Below are positions 1-11,600 of a stretch of 64,000 nucleotides of DNA, one piece after another. The notes below the pieces were generated by a model. That model worked only from the letters and a program-made list of their open reading frames with translations. It was not told the DNA's origin and searched no databases. The translations under genes were made by a program, and so were the position numbers. The DNA is taken from the NCBI RefSeq assembly GCF_963678635.1, contig NC_087063.1, positions 42,668,759 to 42,732,758 on the forward strand. Direction: 5' to 3'. The stretch is from Symsagittifera roscoffensis. Taxonomy: Eukaryota > Xenacoelomorpha > Acoela > Convolutidae. Position 1 is the first letter of the stretch, and each line of letters starts with the position of its first letter.

Positions 1-1840
1 TATCTAGAGTCTTGAATTAGACATTTGTGTAAAATTGACATTTTGGAAAAATAACGAAAGGCAGTTTCGTTTATTCGGTAGATTTAATAGGATGAATTAG
101 AAAACCTGTGTGAGGTGCCTGGACTAAAGAGGATTCCTCAGTAGAAGTTTTCAAACGTCTTTTGTTCACATACTATTAGCGAAGATGCAAAAGTTAAGGC
201 ACGAACATTGTTCAAATTCAAAATTACTGCAAAAATGCCGTAAGAGGATTGTAAGACATCTTTTATTGCATTCTGCAAACAAAGCGTCTGTTCCCCAAAT
301 TGATCAAGAAGTTATTGGTTATTATATAGTTTGGTATTGATGAGTCCTTGGTGGGATTTGCGATAACTGGTAGACAAGAAATTTCTTCGAAATTTTTGTC
401 GTTTTCAATGAGTTTTTTCTTCTATGTACTATTGTAAATCTGTAGGTTTCAATATTTTGTAAAGGTTGATTCCAAGTGTATGCTTATACTGGTTTTCTGT
501 TATAAGTTTTTTGTGATGTTGTTTCTGTATCAGAAAAAAATTGTTGTTCATTTACTTGTTTGTTTCAATCGCTCATTTTGTTGGAGGTCTTCGAGACTTT
601 TTAAGGTTGTTACATCGGTGCATCGGATTCTGAAATTAGTTTTTGTTTTGTAGAAAAACAATTTTTTAGAAATTGTTTTTGCTTTGAAAAAATAACCTGC
701 TGTTTTTTTGTTTTTGATCTTATATAATCTATCTGTTATTTGAGTGGTCTTATAAAAAGGTCGTATCTAGAGTCTTGAATTAGACAATTTTGTAAAACTG
801 ACAAGCTGTTCTTTTTGGTTAACCTAATTGATGCGGTGAATTTTAATTATATACAATTTTTGTTGTTGAGTGGCACAGTCTGAATACGCCGCTTTGAGAT
901 CTGAACTCGAACCGTAACAAAAAAGAAAGGTCGCAAATTAAAAGCGCTAACAGTTATCAGTAAGCATGATTTATCTGAAGCAAAAACAGTTTTACTTAGG
1001 GTAATAGTTTGGATACTGTATGCAAACCGTTAGCTTTGTTTTAGACTTAGGTAAAAAGTTGTATGATTCTTCTTTTACAAAATGTTATATGTTTTCTGAT
1101 AACCAATAAACAGAGTTTTTTTGAAAATACGTGGACGATAGGTTATTTTCTTAGAGCAAAAAGCTTAAGATGAAAAATGTATGTCAGAGAGGATAGTGCC
1201 TGAGAGCAATTTGAGAATAAATTTTTCCAAACAGGCCAAAAGAAAAAATTTGAAAAATTGTGTAAAATTGACAAACTGCTCATTTTGGTTAACCTAATTG
1301 ATGTGGTGAATTTTAATTATATGTAAATTTTGTTGCTGTTTGGCGCAGTCCGAATACGCTGCTTTGAGATCTGAACTCAAATCGTAAAAAAGTGAAGGTC
1401 GCAAATTAAAAACGCTAATAGTTATTTGTAAGCATGATTTATGTGAATCAAAAATAGCTCCACTAAGGGTATTTTATTGGATATTGTCTGCAAACCGTTA
1501 GTTTTGTTTTAGACTTAGTTAGCGAGTTATAAAAATTTTCTACTATAAAATATTATATTATGTTTTCTGATAAACTATAAACTGAACTTTTGTTTTGAAA
1601 TTACGTGGAAGATAGGATATTTGCTTAGAGCAAAAAGCTACAGATCAAAAAAGTATGTCGGAGAGGATAACGCTTGAGAGCAATTTGAGGATAACTTTTT
1701 AAACAGGCCAAAAAATAATTTGAAAAAAGTTAGAGCAAAAATATGCTTGGTTTGGCATGTTGACGCGCTTCAAAAATAGTGTTTCTCGGCGCCATTAAAA
1801 ATAAGTAAGAGTCGGTCAGCCAATTATGGATTTCTTCTAA
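1..1840. other. AT-rich non-coding left flank
   Basis: No open frame of useful length or recognisable protein similarity is visible on either strand. The stretch is AT-rich with many T and A runs, unlike the more balanced composition of the retroelement to its right. It contains direct repeats (separate entry). The opening 45 or so bases recur at about 765-810, so the block is itself repetitive. It may be part of another, unidentified non-coding repeat family. No terminal inverted repeat or target-site duplication could be recognised. Confidence 0.6.
788..1730. repeat. Two tandem copies of a ~470-bp repeat
   Basis: The segment starting near 788 is repeated from about 1258. Matching landmarks include AACCTAATTGATG at 821 and 1291, GCTTTGAGATCTGAACTC shortly after each, and the GCTTAGAGCAAAAAGCT and AACAGGCCAAAA stretches near the ends of both. 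The offset is 470-480 bp. The copies differ by scattered substitutions and small indels, so this is an old duplication or two units of a longer array. No coding potential is seen. Confidence 0.75.
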
Positions 1841-1933
1841 AATTGAGCAAGAGGAAGAACTCGTTGGGTCAGCAGTGGGTCGAATCCATGAGAAGGGCGT
1901 GGATATTGGCCTCCCACTTAAATTTCCCCTTGG

Positions 1934-2133
1934 NNNNNNNNNNNNNNNNNNNNNNNNNNNNNNNNNNNNNNNNNNNNNNNNNNNNNNNNNNNNNNNNNNN
2001 NNNNNNNNNNNNNNNNNNNNNNNNNNNNNNNNNNNNNNNNNNNNNNNNNNNNNNNNNNNNNNNNNNNNNNNNNNNNNNNNNNNNNNNNNNNNNNNNNNNN
2101 NNNNNNNNNNNNNNNNNNNNNNNNNNNNNNNNN
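1934..2133. other. Scaffold gap of 200 Ns
   Basis: Exactly 200 consecutive Ns, a conventional placeholder length. It falls inside the copy A homologue of the SGNH-protein gene. Sequence to the right matches that protein. Sequence to the left (to about 1869) does not obviously continue it, so the join between the left flank and copy A rests on scaffolding. Confidence 0.98.
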
Positions 2134-2560
2134 AGGTCCGGATATGCCTCCTCTCTCTGTTGGGATCGTATCATGGACAGTGAACTGCTTGTGGATTGGA
2201 CTGCGGCCCCTGCTGGTCGTCTGATTGGCAGAGAAAACTCTCCCGCACCATATTCGGTGTAGTTATTCAAGCCAGGATTTCTCGCAAGGTCAAATCCTCT
2301 CACGCCCCCATCCTTATTCCAGGATAGCCATCTGGTCTGTTCTTGATTTGATATTCCGTCTGAAGTGTAGCCTACCATCAACACTGCTTCAGGTGCTGAC
2401 TCCCTGCATTCGCCTTGTGGTTCCAGTTCCAGGATGGCATTCAACATTACCGCCAATCGTTCGTCCATTTGTGCATAATCGAGGTCCCTCAAAATTTTTT
2501 ATAACTCATCGAGGGCAGGCTTTTTGAGCGCTTCTGGCATGGACTTCCAGAAGCGATCCG
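2134..2560 (-). pseudogene. Copy A: start of SGNH-type giant protein (truncated)
   Basis: Minus-strand translation resembles residues 1-120 of the SGNH-domain protein at 40.5-42.5 kb in copy B. Shared landmarks are an N-terminal helical segment, an EVLLM/AVLMV stretch, a W-rich strand, and the GRDLANEPGL / GFDLARNPGL motif. An in-frame stop lies near the start, and the gene runs into the scaffold gap before reaching coiled-coil or SGNH motifs. Its value is positional: it lies about 380 bp beyond the post-integrase region, the same order and spacing as in copy B, which shows that this extra gene is an ancestral part of the element. Homology is moderate over a short length but consistent with the flanking synteny. 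Confidence 0.7.
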
Positions 2561-2594
2561 CTGTCGTTGCTTTAATTTCAGGCAATCTTCCGTA

Positions 2595-2725
2595 TCAACC
2601 AACTCAAGAAATACCTTTTCCCAACCAACTCGAGAAATACCTAACCAGTTAAGTTCAAGAAATACCTTAACAGTTAAACTCAAGAAGTACTTTTCCCCAA
2701 TTGATACTTGAGAAATGTCTCCCCA
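2595..2725. repeat. Short imperfect repeat around AACTCAAGAAATACCTT
   Basis: About five imperfect copies of AACTCAAGAAATACCTT spaced 20-30 bases apart, with variants such as AACTCGAGAAATACCT and AACTCAAGAAGTACTT. They lie in the spacer between the copy A post-integrase region and the SGNH gene. The corresponding spacer of copy B (42.58-42.94 kb) does not show the same array, so it arose within copy A. No gene is seen in the rest of this spacer (2.5-2.87 kb). Confidence 0.6.
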
Positions 2726-2871
2726 TAGTGCTGGTAGTGGAGAACTTGTTCGAGATCTCCCGTTTTGTTCGGGAAGTTACATTGAAATCCATCTACCTGA
2801 CTCGTGCCCCCTTTTACTTAGCTCATGAACCCTGTGCCTCCTAACTCAAGACTTCCATAACCACCCAAGTC

Positions 2872-4195
2872 TCAGGCGATACTCAAGTAGTACTTATTGT
2901 GTAGGTGCACCATTATCTCTGTTTCTGCAAAGACCACGTGCAGGATGGCGTACAATTCCCTAGGATTCAACTTGCCCCTGTTTGGATCGTAGACCGGCAT
3001 TGAGATCTCTCGCATCGCTCTTTCGACCATGAAGTCCCTCAACCTCGTTAGTGCCGACATTACGTGCTCGGGGTCTATTGTGTTCCTTTCATTGACCCTC
3101 GCCTACAAAAAGCACAGGTATTTACCAGAAACTTGTGAAACTGAAGGAGGAAGCGCAACCATTCCTCCAACCCCGGTCTCTGCCTAAATAGAAACTCTAC
3201 ATTATGATATTCTCTTTTGAAAGCGGCTTCCAGTGTTTTGCTGAAACTCATGTCCGCTGTTATGCAGATAGCACTAGTCCTATCTGACAAAATGAAGTCG
3301 TTGTCCGTGATCAGGATGATCTCTGAATGTTCATTGGGTATCTCGAATTTTGTCTTGAAATTTCTCCCTATGGTAGGTTCAGCTTCCTCTTTATCCAATT
3401 CCAACCGGCTAGTATCTCTCACTTCCCTGAGCTTCTTCATCACCAAATTTTTGGTGTGGGTTATTCCTACCCCCACTCTCCGGACAAAAGTATTTATCGA
3501 CGTCCCCGTCGATGATGCTGGGCTCAAATTTTCCGGTGGTATGTCCAGTGGGCAATCAGTGGCTGTCCAACCCAATAGCGGAATTTTTGTTTTAATATGT
3601 TTTTCTGCTGACACGTCGACCTGCTCGGTGCGTTGCGCTTCTTTTCCGTCATTTTTGAGGTTATGCATCCATTCCAGTATCCTCAGGTTTGTGTTTTCCT
3701 TATTTTCTATCTCGATCTTCCAGGTCCTTTTCTCGTTCTGGTACGGAGTAGTTCTCTTGCAAGGAGTGCTCACTGCCGTTGATGATCCGCCACTCTTCAT
3801 CGGCTACCAGCTCGCCCATATTCAACAACTCCTCGCCTATCTCCTCGGGTTGTATCTTGTCGATCAAGAAATGGTCACCATACCTGTTGTACCTCATGCC
3901 TGTACGCTTGCGATTGCCATTTCTTGTCCCAGTGATCATCGACAAGTCTGGTGCCGTCCACTTTGGCTCCACGTTCTGCTCCGGATCATTCCAAATTCCA
4001 ATCCTCCTCCGCAAAAGATCGCGCATCTGAGTCTACCTCTATTTTCTCGTTATCATCCATGCTCACATCCCCGTTGCTGTCATTCTTCTCTTTGGTGCTT
4101 TTCTCGTTCACTTCACATGTTGGCTCTACCAGTAGATACTCGAGTCCTTCCATGTTCTGTGGTACACAGCAGTCCTCCGAAGATGGGACGTGAGT
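2872..4195 (-). pseudogene. Copy A: post-integrase region of pol (broken)
   Basis: Continues from the integrase tail on the minus strand, in pieces with several frame changes. Two blocks match copy B: a GVGxTHTxNLxxKKLR motif followed by an ADMSFxxxLxAxFKREY block (3.1-3.8 kb), and a terminal block TRLRDF...PVYDPNRGxLxPRELY...KYYLS (2.87-3.06 kb). No transmembrane helix, signal peptide or known enzyme motif is visible, so I do not call it an envelope gene. Conservation of the terminal block between diverged copies implies it was under selection. Function unknown. Confidence 0.65.
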
Positions 4196-5622
4196 CTAAA
4201 GATTTTCGTAGTGCGCCGCACTCCCTGTACTCAAGCGATAGAACCGGCCCTGCTGGTGTACTTCCGTTATCATAAACGGTCCTCTCCATTTCTTCAGTAA
4301 ATTTTTAGTCTTTTTTGGAGGTATAATATTCTGGAATACCCAAACGTATTGTCCCACAGCATACGGTTTTGCCTGAAGTATCTTTTCATCGTACTTCTTC
4401 CGCTGTCTCATTTGTGCCTGCGCCGTGTTTCCTCTACATAGCTCGTTTAGTTCCTGTTGTCTCCTGACCGCTTCCTTCACATACGTTTGAGGCGACGTCT
4501 TTTTCCCTTCGTATTCTGGATAGAAGAGCGTCAGGGGCAACGCGCTCTCCCTGCCAGTCAACATCATTAAAAAGAACTGATCCCTGTTGTTGAGTGTTGT
4601 GTGCTGTTGTACGCCCCTACCACTTGCGGCAGATATTTATCGCAATTTGTCATGTATCTCGAGCAATATACCCTGAGCATGTTCACCAGTGTTCTGTTCT
4701 GCCTCTCCACTAGCCCGTTCGGTTGAGGATGGTAGGTCGTTGAATGTGCTTGAGCAATGTAAAACGTCCTCATCAGTTCTTTTGTCAGGTCCTCCACGAA
4801 GGCTTTCCCATTGTCCGATTGGAATGTCATCGGGTAACCATATCGTGATATCCAGTGCGTTATCAAAGGATCACAAGTCTCTTCCGCTGAGGCCGTCTCA
4901 CATAATACCGCTTCCGCCAGTTTTGTGAAGTAGTCTATTCTTACCAGTATCTGATTGTATCCCGAGTCAATCATGTAGATCTTCTGATGGTCTATCTGCA
5001 TGACCTCGTTAAATTCCGAGCTTTCCACGGGTTTAGGTGAAAATTTCTTTTTTCTAGGATCTTTCACTTGCAAACACGACAAACATGCGTTCACCCACCT
5101 TTCGCAAGCTTTTCTCAACCCTGGCCAATCAAACCCGTGTAGTATTTTTGGTTGTACCTTGTCTAACCCCTGATGTCCCATCGATCTGAATAACACTTCC
5201 GTCTGGCATAGCTGTGGTTGTATGATGAGATTATGCTTGTGTAATATCTTCCCCTCAACTTTCCTTCTACAGGCTACCACACCATCAGCTGTGTGATAGA
5301 GTAAGTCTCTTCTCTCTTTGTAGAACTGGCTCAAGATCTTGTAACTATCCTCCTCCAGGTCTCCTTTCCCCTTTACTCCCGTCCGGATCCATATGGAGAG
5401 GTTGCTCGTCATCTTGTCATTCTTCTGGGCTCGTATCAGATCCGACAGACTGTATCTCGCTTTGAAATGTTCGTTCAATGCCATCATTTGACTTTTCAGT
5501 TCTCCAGGACTGTGGATGTCGTCTCTTAGCTTAACACAAACTATCCTTCTCACGACCTGCCTGTCTGGTTTTTTCTCGACAGTTGAATTGCACGATAGCT
5601 CGTTGAATGGTTTCCTTGACAA
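4196..5622 (-). pseudogene. Copy A: integrase with GPY-like tail, frameshifted
   Basis: A DDE-type retroviral integrase that would insert element cDNA into host DNA. The 351-codon frame at 4567-5622 contains a CLSC pair of the zinc-binding N-terminal domain and the catalytic core. Core residues are Asp in QIDHQ (about residue 201), Asp in FQSDNG (about 260) and Glu in GLVERQNR (about 296); the last two are separated by 35 residues, the classic DX35E spacing. Compared with copy B, the first zinc-ligand His segment (HDQ before MGHQG) is deleted. The frame shifts at about 4567 into the C-terminal part, which has a KWRGPF...GRFYRLSTG...HYEN module typical of Ty3/gypsy GPY/F tails. Confidence 0.88.
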
Positions 5623-6270
5623 TTCAAGTTTCTCAAGTTCTTCTCCTCCGTACGCCTCCTGTTGATATAGATTGTACGTTCCTGAGGTAATTCCCTGTCG
5701 CGGTGCCTCGTTTTCTCTTCTGCTAAAATCTTGGACAGACTGTCTTGGTCATCACCACTCTTCTCTGAGTCATCCTCCCAGTTTTCCGACTCCCCGGACA
5801 AACTCTCTTCCTCGCCGTCTCCTTCTGTTTTCGGCCACTCATCGGACTCTTGATCTAGTCCGAGGTGTTCGGCTTCCTCCTTGAATGACGCTTTCTTCTT
5901 CCGAAACGTAGTCCTTCTTAGTATGTCTTCTGGGATTTTCTCGACCAATGTTCGCACTGGTTGCCTGTCTTTCATCGAGTCCTCGCAATGAGCTGCTTCC
6001 CTCTTCTCAGTATGGTGACTTCTGGTTTGTCTTTTTCATTGCTCCGGAATACAGGTTAATCGTCTGCTAGTTTCTCGAGTAGCCTCCTCAAATCTTCCCC
6101 CATCATCACTCTTCCTGTCTCCACTTCATCGAGATCGTAGCATTTCACCTTCAGTGTTTCCCTCACTACCTTTGACTTAAGCATTACTTCCATTGGTATC
6201 CCTAGATTTCTTTTTAGAAATGTTTTTCCTTGATGTTCAGCTGGTAGCTCGGGATGGTCTTCTATTGGTT
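5550..6270 (-). pseudogene. Copy A: spacer between RNase H and integrase
   Basis: Minus-strand sequence homologous to the long spacer of copy B. It is rich in Glu, Asp, Ser and Lys, with the same LSGES motif that occurs in B. The best frame (5550-5975) is about 140 codons; the rest, toward RNase H, is broken. It is predicted to be disordered. Typical Ty3/gypsy elements have a much shorter RNase H-integrase connection. Confidence 0.6.
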
Positions 6271-6274
6271 TCCC

Positions 6275-7960
6275 TTACTTGTCGAGCCACCTCGTGAGTG
6301 AGAGGCTGTCGTACGTCTCCTTGTCCATGAAAGAGAAGCCATCTTTGATTTCTGGCCTACCCGCCTCCCTTTGCTCCTGTCTATCGTAGAATTCCGTCTG
6401 CTTACTCAAGCTGTCGGCATTTTGACATTTGTCCCTTGTTCTGTGTTCGATGACCATCTGATAACCATTCAAGCGCACTATCCATCTCCCGATGTAGCTC
6501 TGGTCCATTGAGTACGTTTTAAACCAACTGAGTGCTCTGTTGCCGACCCGTAACTTGAATGGTTCGCTACCCAGGTATGCCCTGTATTTTTCTACAAAGG
6601 TGACTACCGCAAACATTTCCGCTTTGGGTGCCCCGTATTTCATCTCTGTATCACTCAAGACTTTGCTCCCGTAGGCTATCGGTCTCAAGACTGTCTTTCC
6701 GTTCCACTCTTTTTCTTGGCGGAGAATGCCAGAGATCGCAACCACCGACACATCCGTATCCCGCACATAAATTCCCTTTTCCGTGGGCATACCTAGCACA
6801 GGTGCTTCACAGAACTCTTTCTTTAATCGCTGAAATGCCTCCTCTGCCGCGTTATTCCACGTGAATTTCTTGCCTTTGTGCCTCATGAATTGTTGCATTG
6901 GGTATACTTTGTCCGCATAGCCCTTGATGAACTTCCTGTAATCGTTCGCAAAACTCAGGTAGCTCATCAGCTGATGCTCCGTTTTCGGTGATTTCCAAAT
7001 CAACACCGCCTCTACCGCGTCTGGGTCCGGTCTAATGCCATGTTTATCCACCATCCTCCCCAGGTGTTTGACCGAGTCCTTGAGAATCTCACCTTTCGAT
7101 GGCTGGAATTTTAGTCCTGCTCTTTTCATGCAAGAAAACACCTAGTCTAGTCGTTCGATGTGATCCTCTAGAGGGGTGTCGCTTTCACCACGTCATCCAC
7201 GTAGCACATTACCACCTTGCCATATACTTCGTTACACTTGTCAGTGCATGTGCCATCAATCGTTGGAACGTAGCTGTAGCATTGCAAAGGCCAAAGGGCA
7301 TCCTCTTCTGTTGAAACAGCCCCAGCTCGCAAGCAAAACCTGTCTTGTCCCTGTCCTGTTTCCTCAGTGGTACCTGCCAAAAGGCCGACCCTAAATCAAG
7401 TGTTGTAAAAAAAGTTTGCGTCTCCTAATTTCGAGGGCTCTCATCAATCCTAGGTATGGGACAGGCATCCTTCACCGTGACGGAGTTCAGATACCGAAAG
7501 TCACAACAAAACTTAGTTGGTCTCCTTTCTTCTTAGCAATCACTACTCCACACGCCCATGGTTTTGCGCACACGATTTGGATGGTTCTATCATATCATAC
7601 TCTAGTAGGGTCCCTATCTCTTTTCTACATGCATCTGATTTGTTAGGGGTCAAACGCCTCGCCTCCCCTCTATATGGTACCGCCGACTCCTCCAGCTCTA
7701 TTTCATGTTCAACAAAATTACAGCATCCAATGCCTGCCTTGTGTTTCGAAAAAACGTCCTGATTCCGATCTAGTACATCCTTGATGGCTTCGAGCTGATC
7801 GTCCGTTACTTTACCACTTTAGTGTTCTATCTCTGGTAATACCGGTTTTTCCATTTCTAATTCCTCTAGTATGGATCTTTCCGGAAAATTCGAACAGCTC
7901 GAAAGTCCATCGTCTGTCTCTGATTTAGGCGACTTCACAAGATTCGATGAATTTTCTATT
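6275..7960 (-). pseudogene. Copy A: reverse transcriptase and RNase H (broken)
   Basis: The YVDD catalytic motif of RT lies in a short frame at 7168-7380. The thumb/connection and RNase H follow in a 288-codon frame at 6275-7141. The RT N-terminal part (7.5-7.96 kb) is recognisable by a CCNFVEHEIELEE-like stretch but is split between frames. In RNase H, the third acidic residue is lost: LRVGNRALS here versus LRVDNRALS in copy B. The frame breaks plus this missing catalytic Asp make it a dead relic. Its thumb/connection and RNase H segment remains clearly alignable to copy B. Confidence 0.85.
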
Positions 7961-7973
7961 TTTTTCAATCTTC

Positions 7974-8350
7974 TCAGGATACGAATCTTATCCCTATGAT
8001 TAGGGCAATCAAGACCTTATAATCTTTTATGTTTTCTGTCATTTCACATCTAGTTTTCACAGGTAGTGCGTATCCCAGCTTCCTCTCCCACTGGATTGTG
8101 ATTGGTATATCAAGAGTATTCAACAAGACACTGGTAAGGAGGCCACGCTTGATTATCGAGAAGGATCTTCCTAAAATAGCAGCACTTTGACAATTTGGAT
8201 TCGGCACTATGCACACTTGTTTATTGTCTTTATTTCATTATAGATTTTCATCCGCAAACTTACTATTGCCGCTTTGATTGCTTTCAGCCTTACCCTTCTA
8301 CACAAGAATACTGGAGCTTTTTTTTATTCGCCTTTACCAAATTTACCAGT
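7974..8350 (-). pseudogene. Copy A: protease-RT junction remnant
   Basis: A short minus-strand frame resembles the IPxxx..KL segment that follows the protease in copy B (after 48,464). It is AT-rich and interrupted. It is annotated only as decayed connecting sequence; no separate gene is supported. Confidence 0.4.
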
Positions 8351-8354
8351 TTAA

Positions 8355-9355
8355 TTACGTACTTCTTTTCCGGGTTCCGAATCCTGAGCATCGCATTGTT
8401 ACATCGATATTTCTGATGAAATCTCTGCCTAAAATGATTTGATCAGACTCATCTACTTTCTCCACCACCAAAAAGATCATCCACAAATTACGTTCCCACC
8501 AATTTAGGGTTGTTATTGGTGTCCTGCCTAGTACCCGCAGCGTCCCTTTGTTTGCTGCTGACAGCCGTATTCTGGAGTCTATCAAGCCAGCTTCGTCGAA
8601 CCCCACATTTTCCGTGTTTCGATTGATATGACACTCAAGACCGCTCCTGTGTCCAATAGCCCACGCAGTTGAGTCTTCTTTCCGCTTATGTCTAGTACGT
8701 GTGCAGAATTGTCTGCCTCTGTCCCTATATATATTGCATCTTCTTCTAACATAGTACAGTGTCCGATCGATCCCACTTTTAATTCTCCTCTACCAACGTA
8801 GATTTGTCCGGCTAGATCTTCTTCACACGTTATCACGGTTTTTGTGTAGATGTTTATTCCATCTATGTTCAGTATTACCTCATGTGGACCATAGGCTTCC
8901 GTGTATTTGTTGTCTAGGCGAACTGATTTGCTACCACCTCTCGTGAGTAATGCTCTTAAAGCTCTAGAAGGGGTTTGCGGGCTTATTGCACTCAAACAAT
9001 CTGCGAGCACATCAATTTGCATTATTGTCTGATCGCTCGGTTCACTGAATTTTCTTTTTAGTTCGTGACCGCTCACTGTGATTATTGTCATTATTCTTGC
9101 CCCAATTTTCGTTATACCAAATGGTTTTCCCGTCACCTTTTTCAGGGTGTTGCAATTACCTCTGCGCATTGAGTTCTCTCCAGTTTCTGGTTCTGGCCTT
9201 GTCATGCAGAGTGCCAAATTCAATCTCTGCTTTTCGATTTCCTGTTTCAGCCGTTGCTCGATCTCTTTGGTCGCCAGGTCTTGCTTTACTTTGTTGATAG
9301 CATCTGCAGCCGCTTTTTCAAAGTTTATCTCTAGTGAATTCTTCGTCTCGGTTCC
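8355..9355 (-). pseudogene. Copy A: retropepsin-like protease and Gag C-terminal part
   Basis: Contains the aspartic protease signature LLDTGAVLSVIS on the minus strand near 8.65 kb and, in the next frame (8355-8606), the flap-distal ILGRDF motif. Such proteases cut the Gag-Pol polyprotein. Upstream is a charged, Lys/Glu-rich helical linker like that in copy B. One frame change separates the two protease halves, so no full-length enzyme is encoded. Confidence 0.8.
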
Positions 9356-11266
9356 CGTGGCATTTTTGACTTGTGTCACGGCCTTCACTGTCTTTGTTGA
9401 TAATTCACCAGTCGTTGCCTCTTTGCTCTTCAAGTCGTTCTCAGCCTCTCTATTCCTCGTATTCTGCACCGCAGCCAGTGCCAGTTTGTGTTTCGGGTGG
9501 TTTTGATTCTTCACCGCCTCCCAAAACAAAGACAGTCCATCTTGAAATGGCCTTCTTGATTACAGAAGAAATTTCTCGCGCCTATCTTGATGATAAACCC
9601 ACTATAAAACTCATGTTCTTCCGTTTGGCTCATATCATCTTCATCCGGTGCGTATCCCAGGCTTTTCATGCCTTGTTTGTATGTCGTACAGTCCTTTACA
9701 TGATGATCCGCTGGTCCACAATTTGCGTATCACCTACGTTTGTCCATGTCATCTCTAGGCTTGTACCATGACTACTTTTTTAGTTGGCTTCCCCCTTGCA
9801 TATTCTTCCCGTCTGAGAACGAGTATTTTTTTGGTTTCATCAACATGTACTCTCTTGACTTTTGTCTCATCTCCTCTGGGGTTGGTGCATTATCCTTTGA
9901 TAGTGTATAATACGTCGCCAACATCGTTCTCAAGTCGTCACTCTTCACCCCTTCGATAAACTTCGAAGTGATGCTGAAATTTTTTCTGTTTGTCGATTCT
10001 TCCGGGTCGCTTCTTCTTCTCAAGCTCTCAAGATCATCCAGAAATCGATCGAATGACTCGTCGTCCCTCTTACTTTTTTTCCAAATCTCATCATCGCTTG
10101 GTGACCCCTCATTACTGATCCGAATCGTTTCAACAGTATTTCGAAGACTTTATCCGCCGTGTCACGGTCCTCCCCTTTCTTTGCCACTGCGCAATTTTGT
10201 GCTGTGCCCTCCAGATTGCTTAGTGTTGCTGTGCAGGCCTGCCTTTCGTCATTCAGGTTGTCTTGTTCTAGGTGTAGTCTCATGACTTCTACCCATGTGT
10301 CAATGCAGCCCGTGGCATTTTTGACTTGTGTCGCGGCCTTCACTGTCTTTGTTGATAATTCACCAGTCGTTGCCTCTTTGCTCTTCAAATCGTTTTCAGC
10401 TTGTCTATTCCTCGTATTCTGCACCGCAGCCAGTGCCAGTTTGTGATTCGGGTGACTTTGATTCTTCACCGCCTCCCAAAACAAAGACAGTCCATCTTGA
10501 AATGGCCTTCTTGATTACAGAAGAAACTTCTCGCGCCTATCTTGATGATTAACCCACTATAAAACTCATGTTCTTCCGTTTGGCTCATATTTTCTTCATC
10601 CGGTGCGTATCCCAGGCTTTTCATGCCTTGTTTGTATGTCGTACAGTCCTTTACATAATGATCCGCTGATCCACAATTTGCGTATGACCTACGTTTGTCC
10701 ATGTCATCTCTAGGCTTGTACCATGACTACCTTTTTAGTTGGCTTCCCCCTTGCATATTCTTCCCGTCTGAGAACGAGTACTTTTTTGGTTTCATCAACA
10801 TGTACTCTCTTGATTTTTGTCTCATCTCCTCTGGGGTTGGTGCATTATCCTTTGATAGTGTATAATACGTCGCCAACATCGTTCTCAAGTCGTCACTCTT
10901 CACCCCTTCGATAAACTTCGAAGCGATGCTGAAATTTTTTCTGTTTGTCGATTCTTCCGGGTCACTTCTTCTTCTCAAGCTCTCAAGATCATCCAGAAAT
11001 CGATCGATTGACTCGTCGTCCCTCTTACTTTTTTTCCAAATCTCATCATCGCTTGGTGACCCCTCATTACTGATCCGACTCGTTTCAACAGTATTTCGAA
11101 GATTTTATCCGCCGTGTCACGGTCCTCCCCTTTCTTTGCCTCTACGCAATTTAGTGCTGTGCCCTCCAGATTGCTTAGTATTGCTGTGCAGGCCTGCCTT
11201 TCGTCATTCAGTTTGTCTTGTTCTAGGTGTAGTGTCATGACTTCTACCCATGTGTCAATGCAGCCA
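9356..11266. repeat. 955-bp tandem duplication inside copy A gag
   Basis: Two near-identical segments offset by 955 bp. For example, ATGGCCTTCTTGATTACAGA occurs at 9546 and 10501. The junction at about 10,310 joins the KNATG end of one unit directly to the CIDTW start of the next. Differences between units are few, so the duplication is young relative to the decay of copy A. Because 955 is not a multiple of three, it also shifts the reading frame. Confidence 0.9.
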
Positions 11267-11600
11267 TCCGAGTCATCCTTAAATTCTTTTCGTTTCTTGA
11301 ATGTCTTTCTGGATTTACCACTTCTTCTGTCACTTGAATCTGTGTTCCTTGTTGCGAATGCTTCAAGTGTTCTGTTAATTTTCCCCCGAGTGCTCGCCCA
11401 TGTCATGGCGTCAGGTGCTACACTAGTGTGTGTGCTGAAGTCCCCTGGTGCATTCGTCGAGTTTGAGGTTCCACCCTTCATAGTGGTCTTGGACCCCCTA
11501 TGCTCGTTGCAATCCGGTGTAATGATGTAGACTCCCGTTTCTTCCGTTGCGGTTCTGCAAAGTCTAATCTAGTTCCCCGTGGTTTGTCTGCTTCAGTTTA
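9356..11600 (-). pseudogene. Copy A: Gag with internal tandem duplication
   Basis: Holds the retrotransposon Gag core (CIDTWVEVM...SNLEGTA...FEILLKR) followed by a knuckle region. The core-to-knuckle segment occurs twice in tandem (about 10.31-11.27 kb and 9.36-10.31 kb). Both zinc knuckles have lost their first Cys: YANC for CANC, and SFFC in one copy or NFFC in the other for CFFC. RNA binding through them is therefore unlikely. Frames at 10975-11481, 10727-10978, 10466-10702, 10020-10484 and 9772-10023 are pieces of this one gene. Confidence 0.82.

Noticed and set aside
3217-4275. 352-codon plus-strand frame
   Set aside because: Antisense to the post-integrase region of copy A, which has homology to copy B on the minus strand; the plus-strand product resembles nothing.
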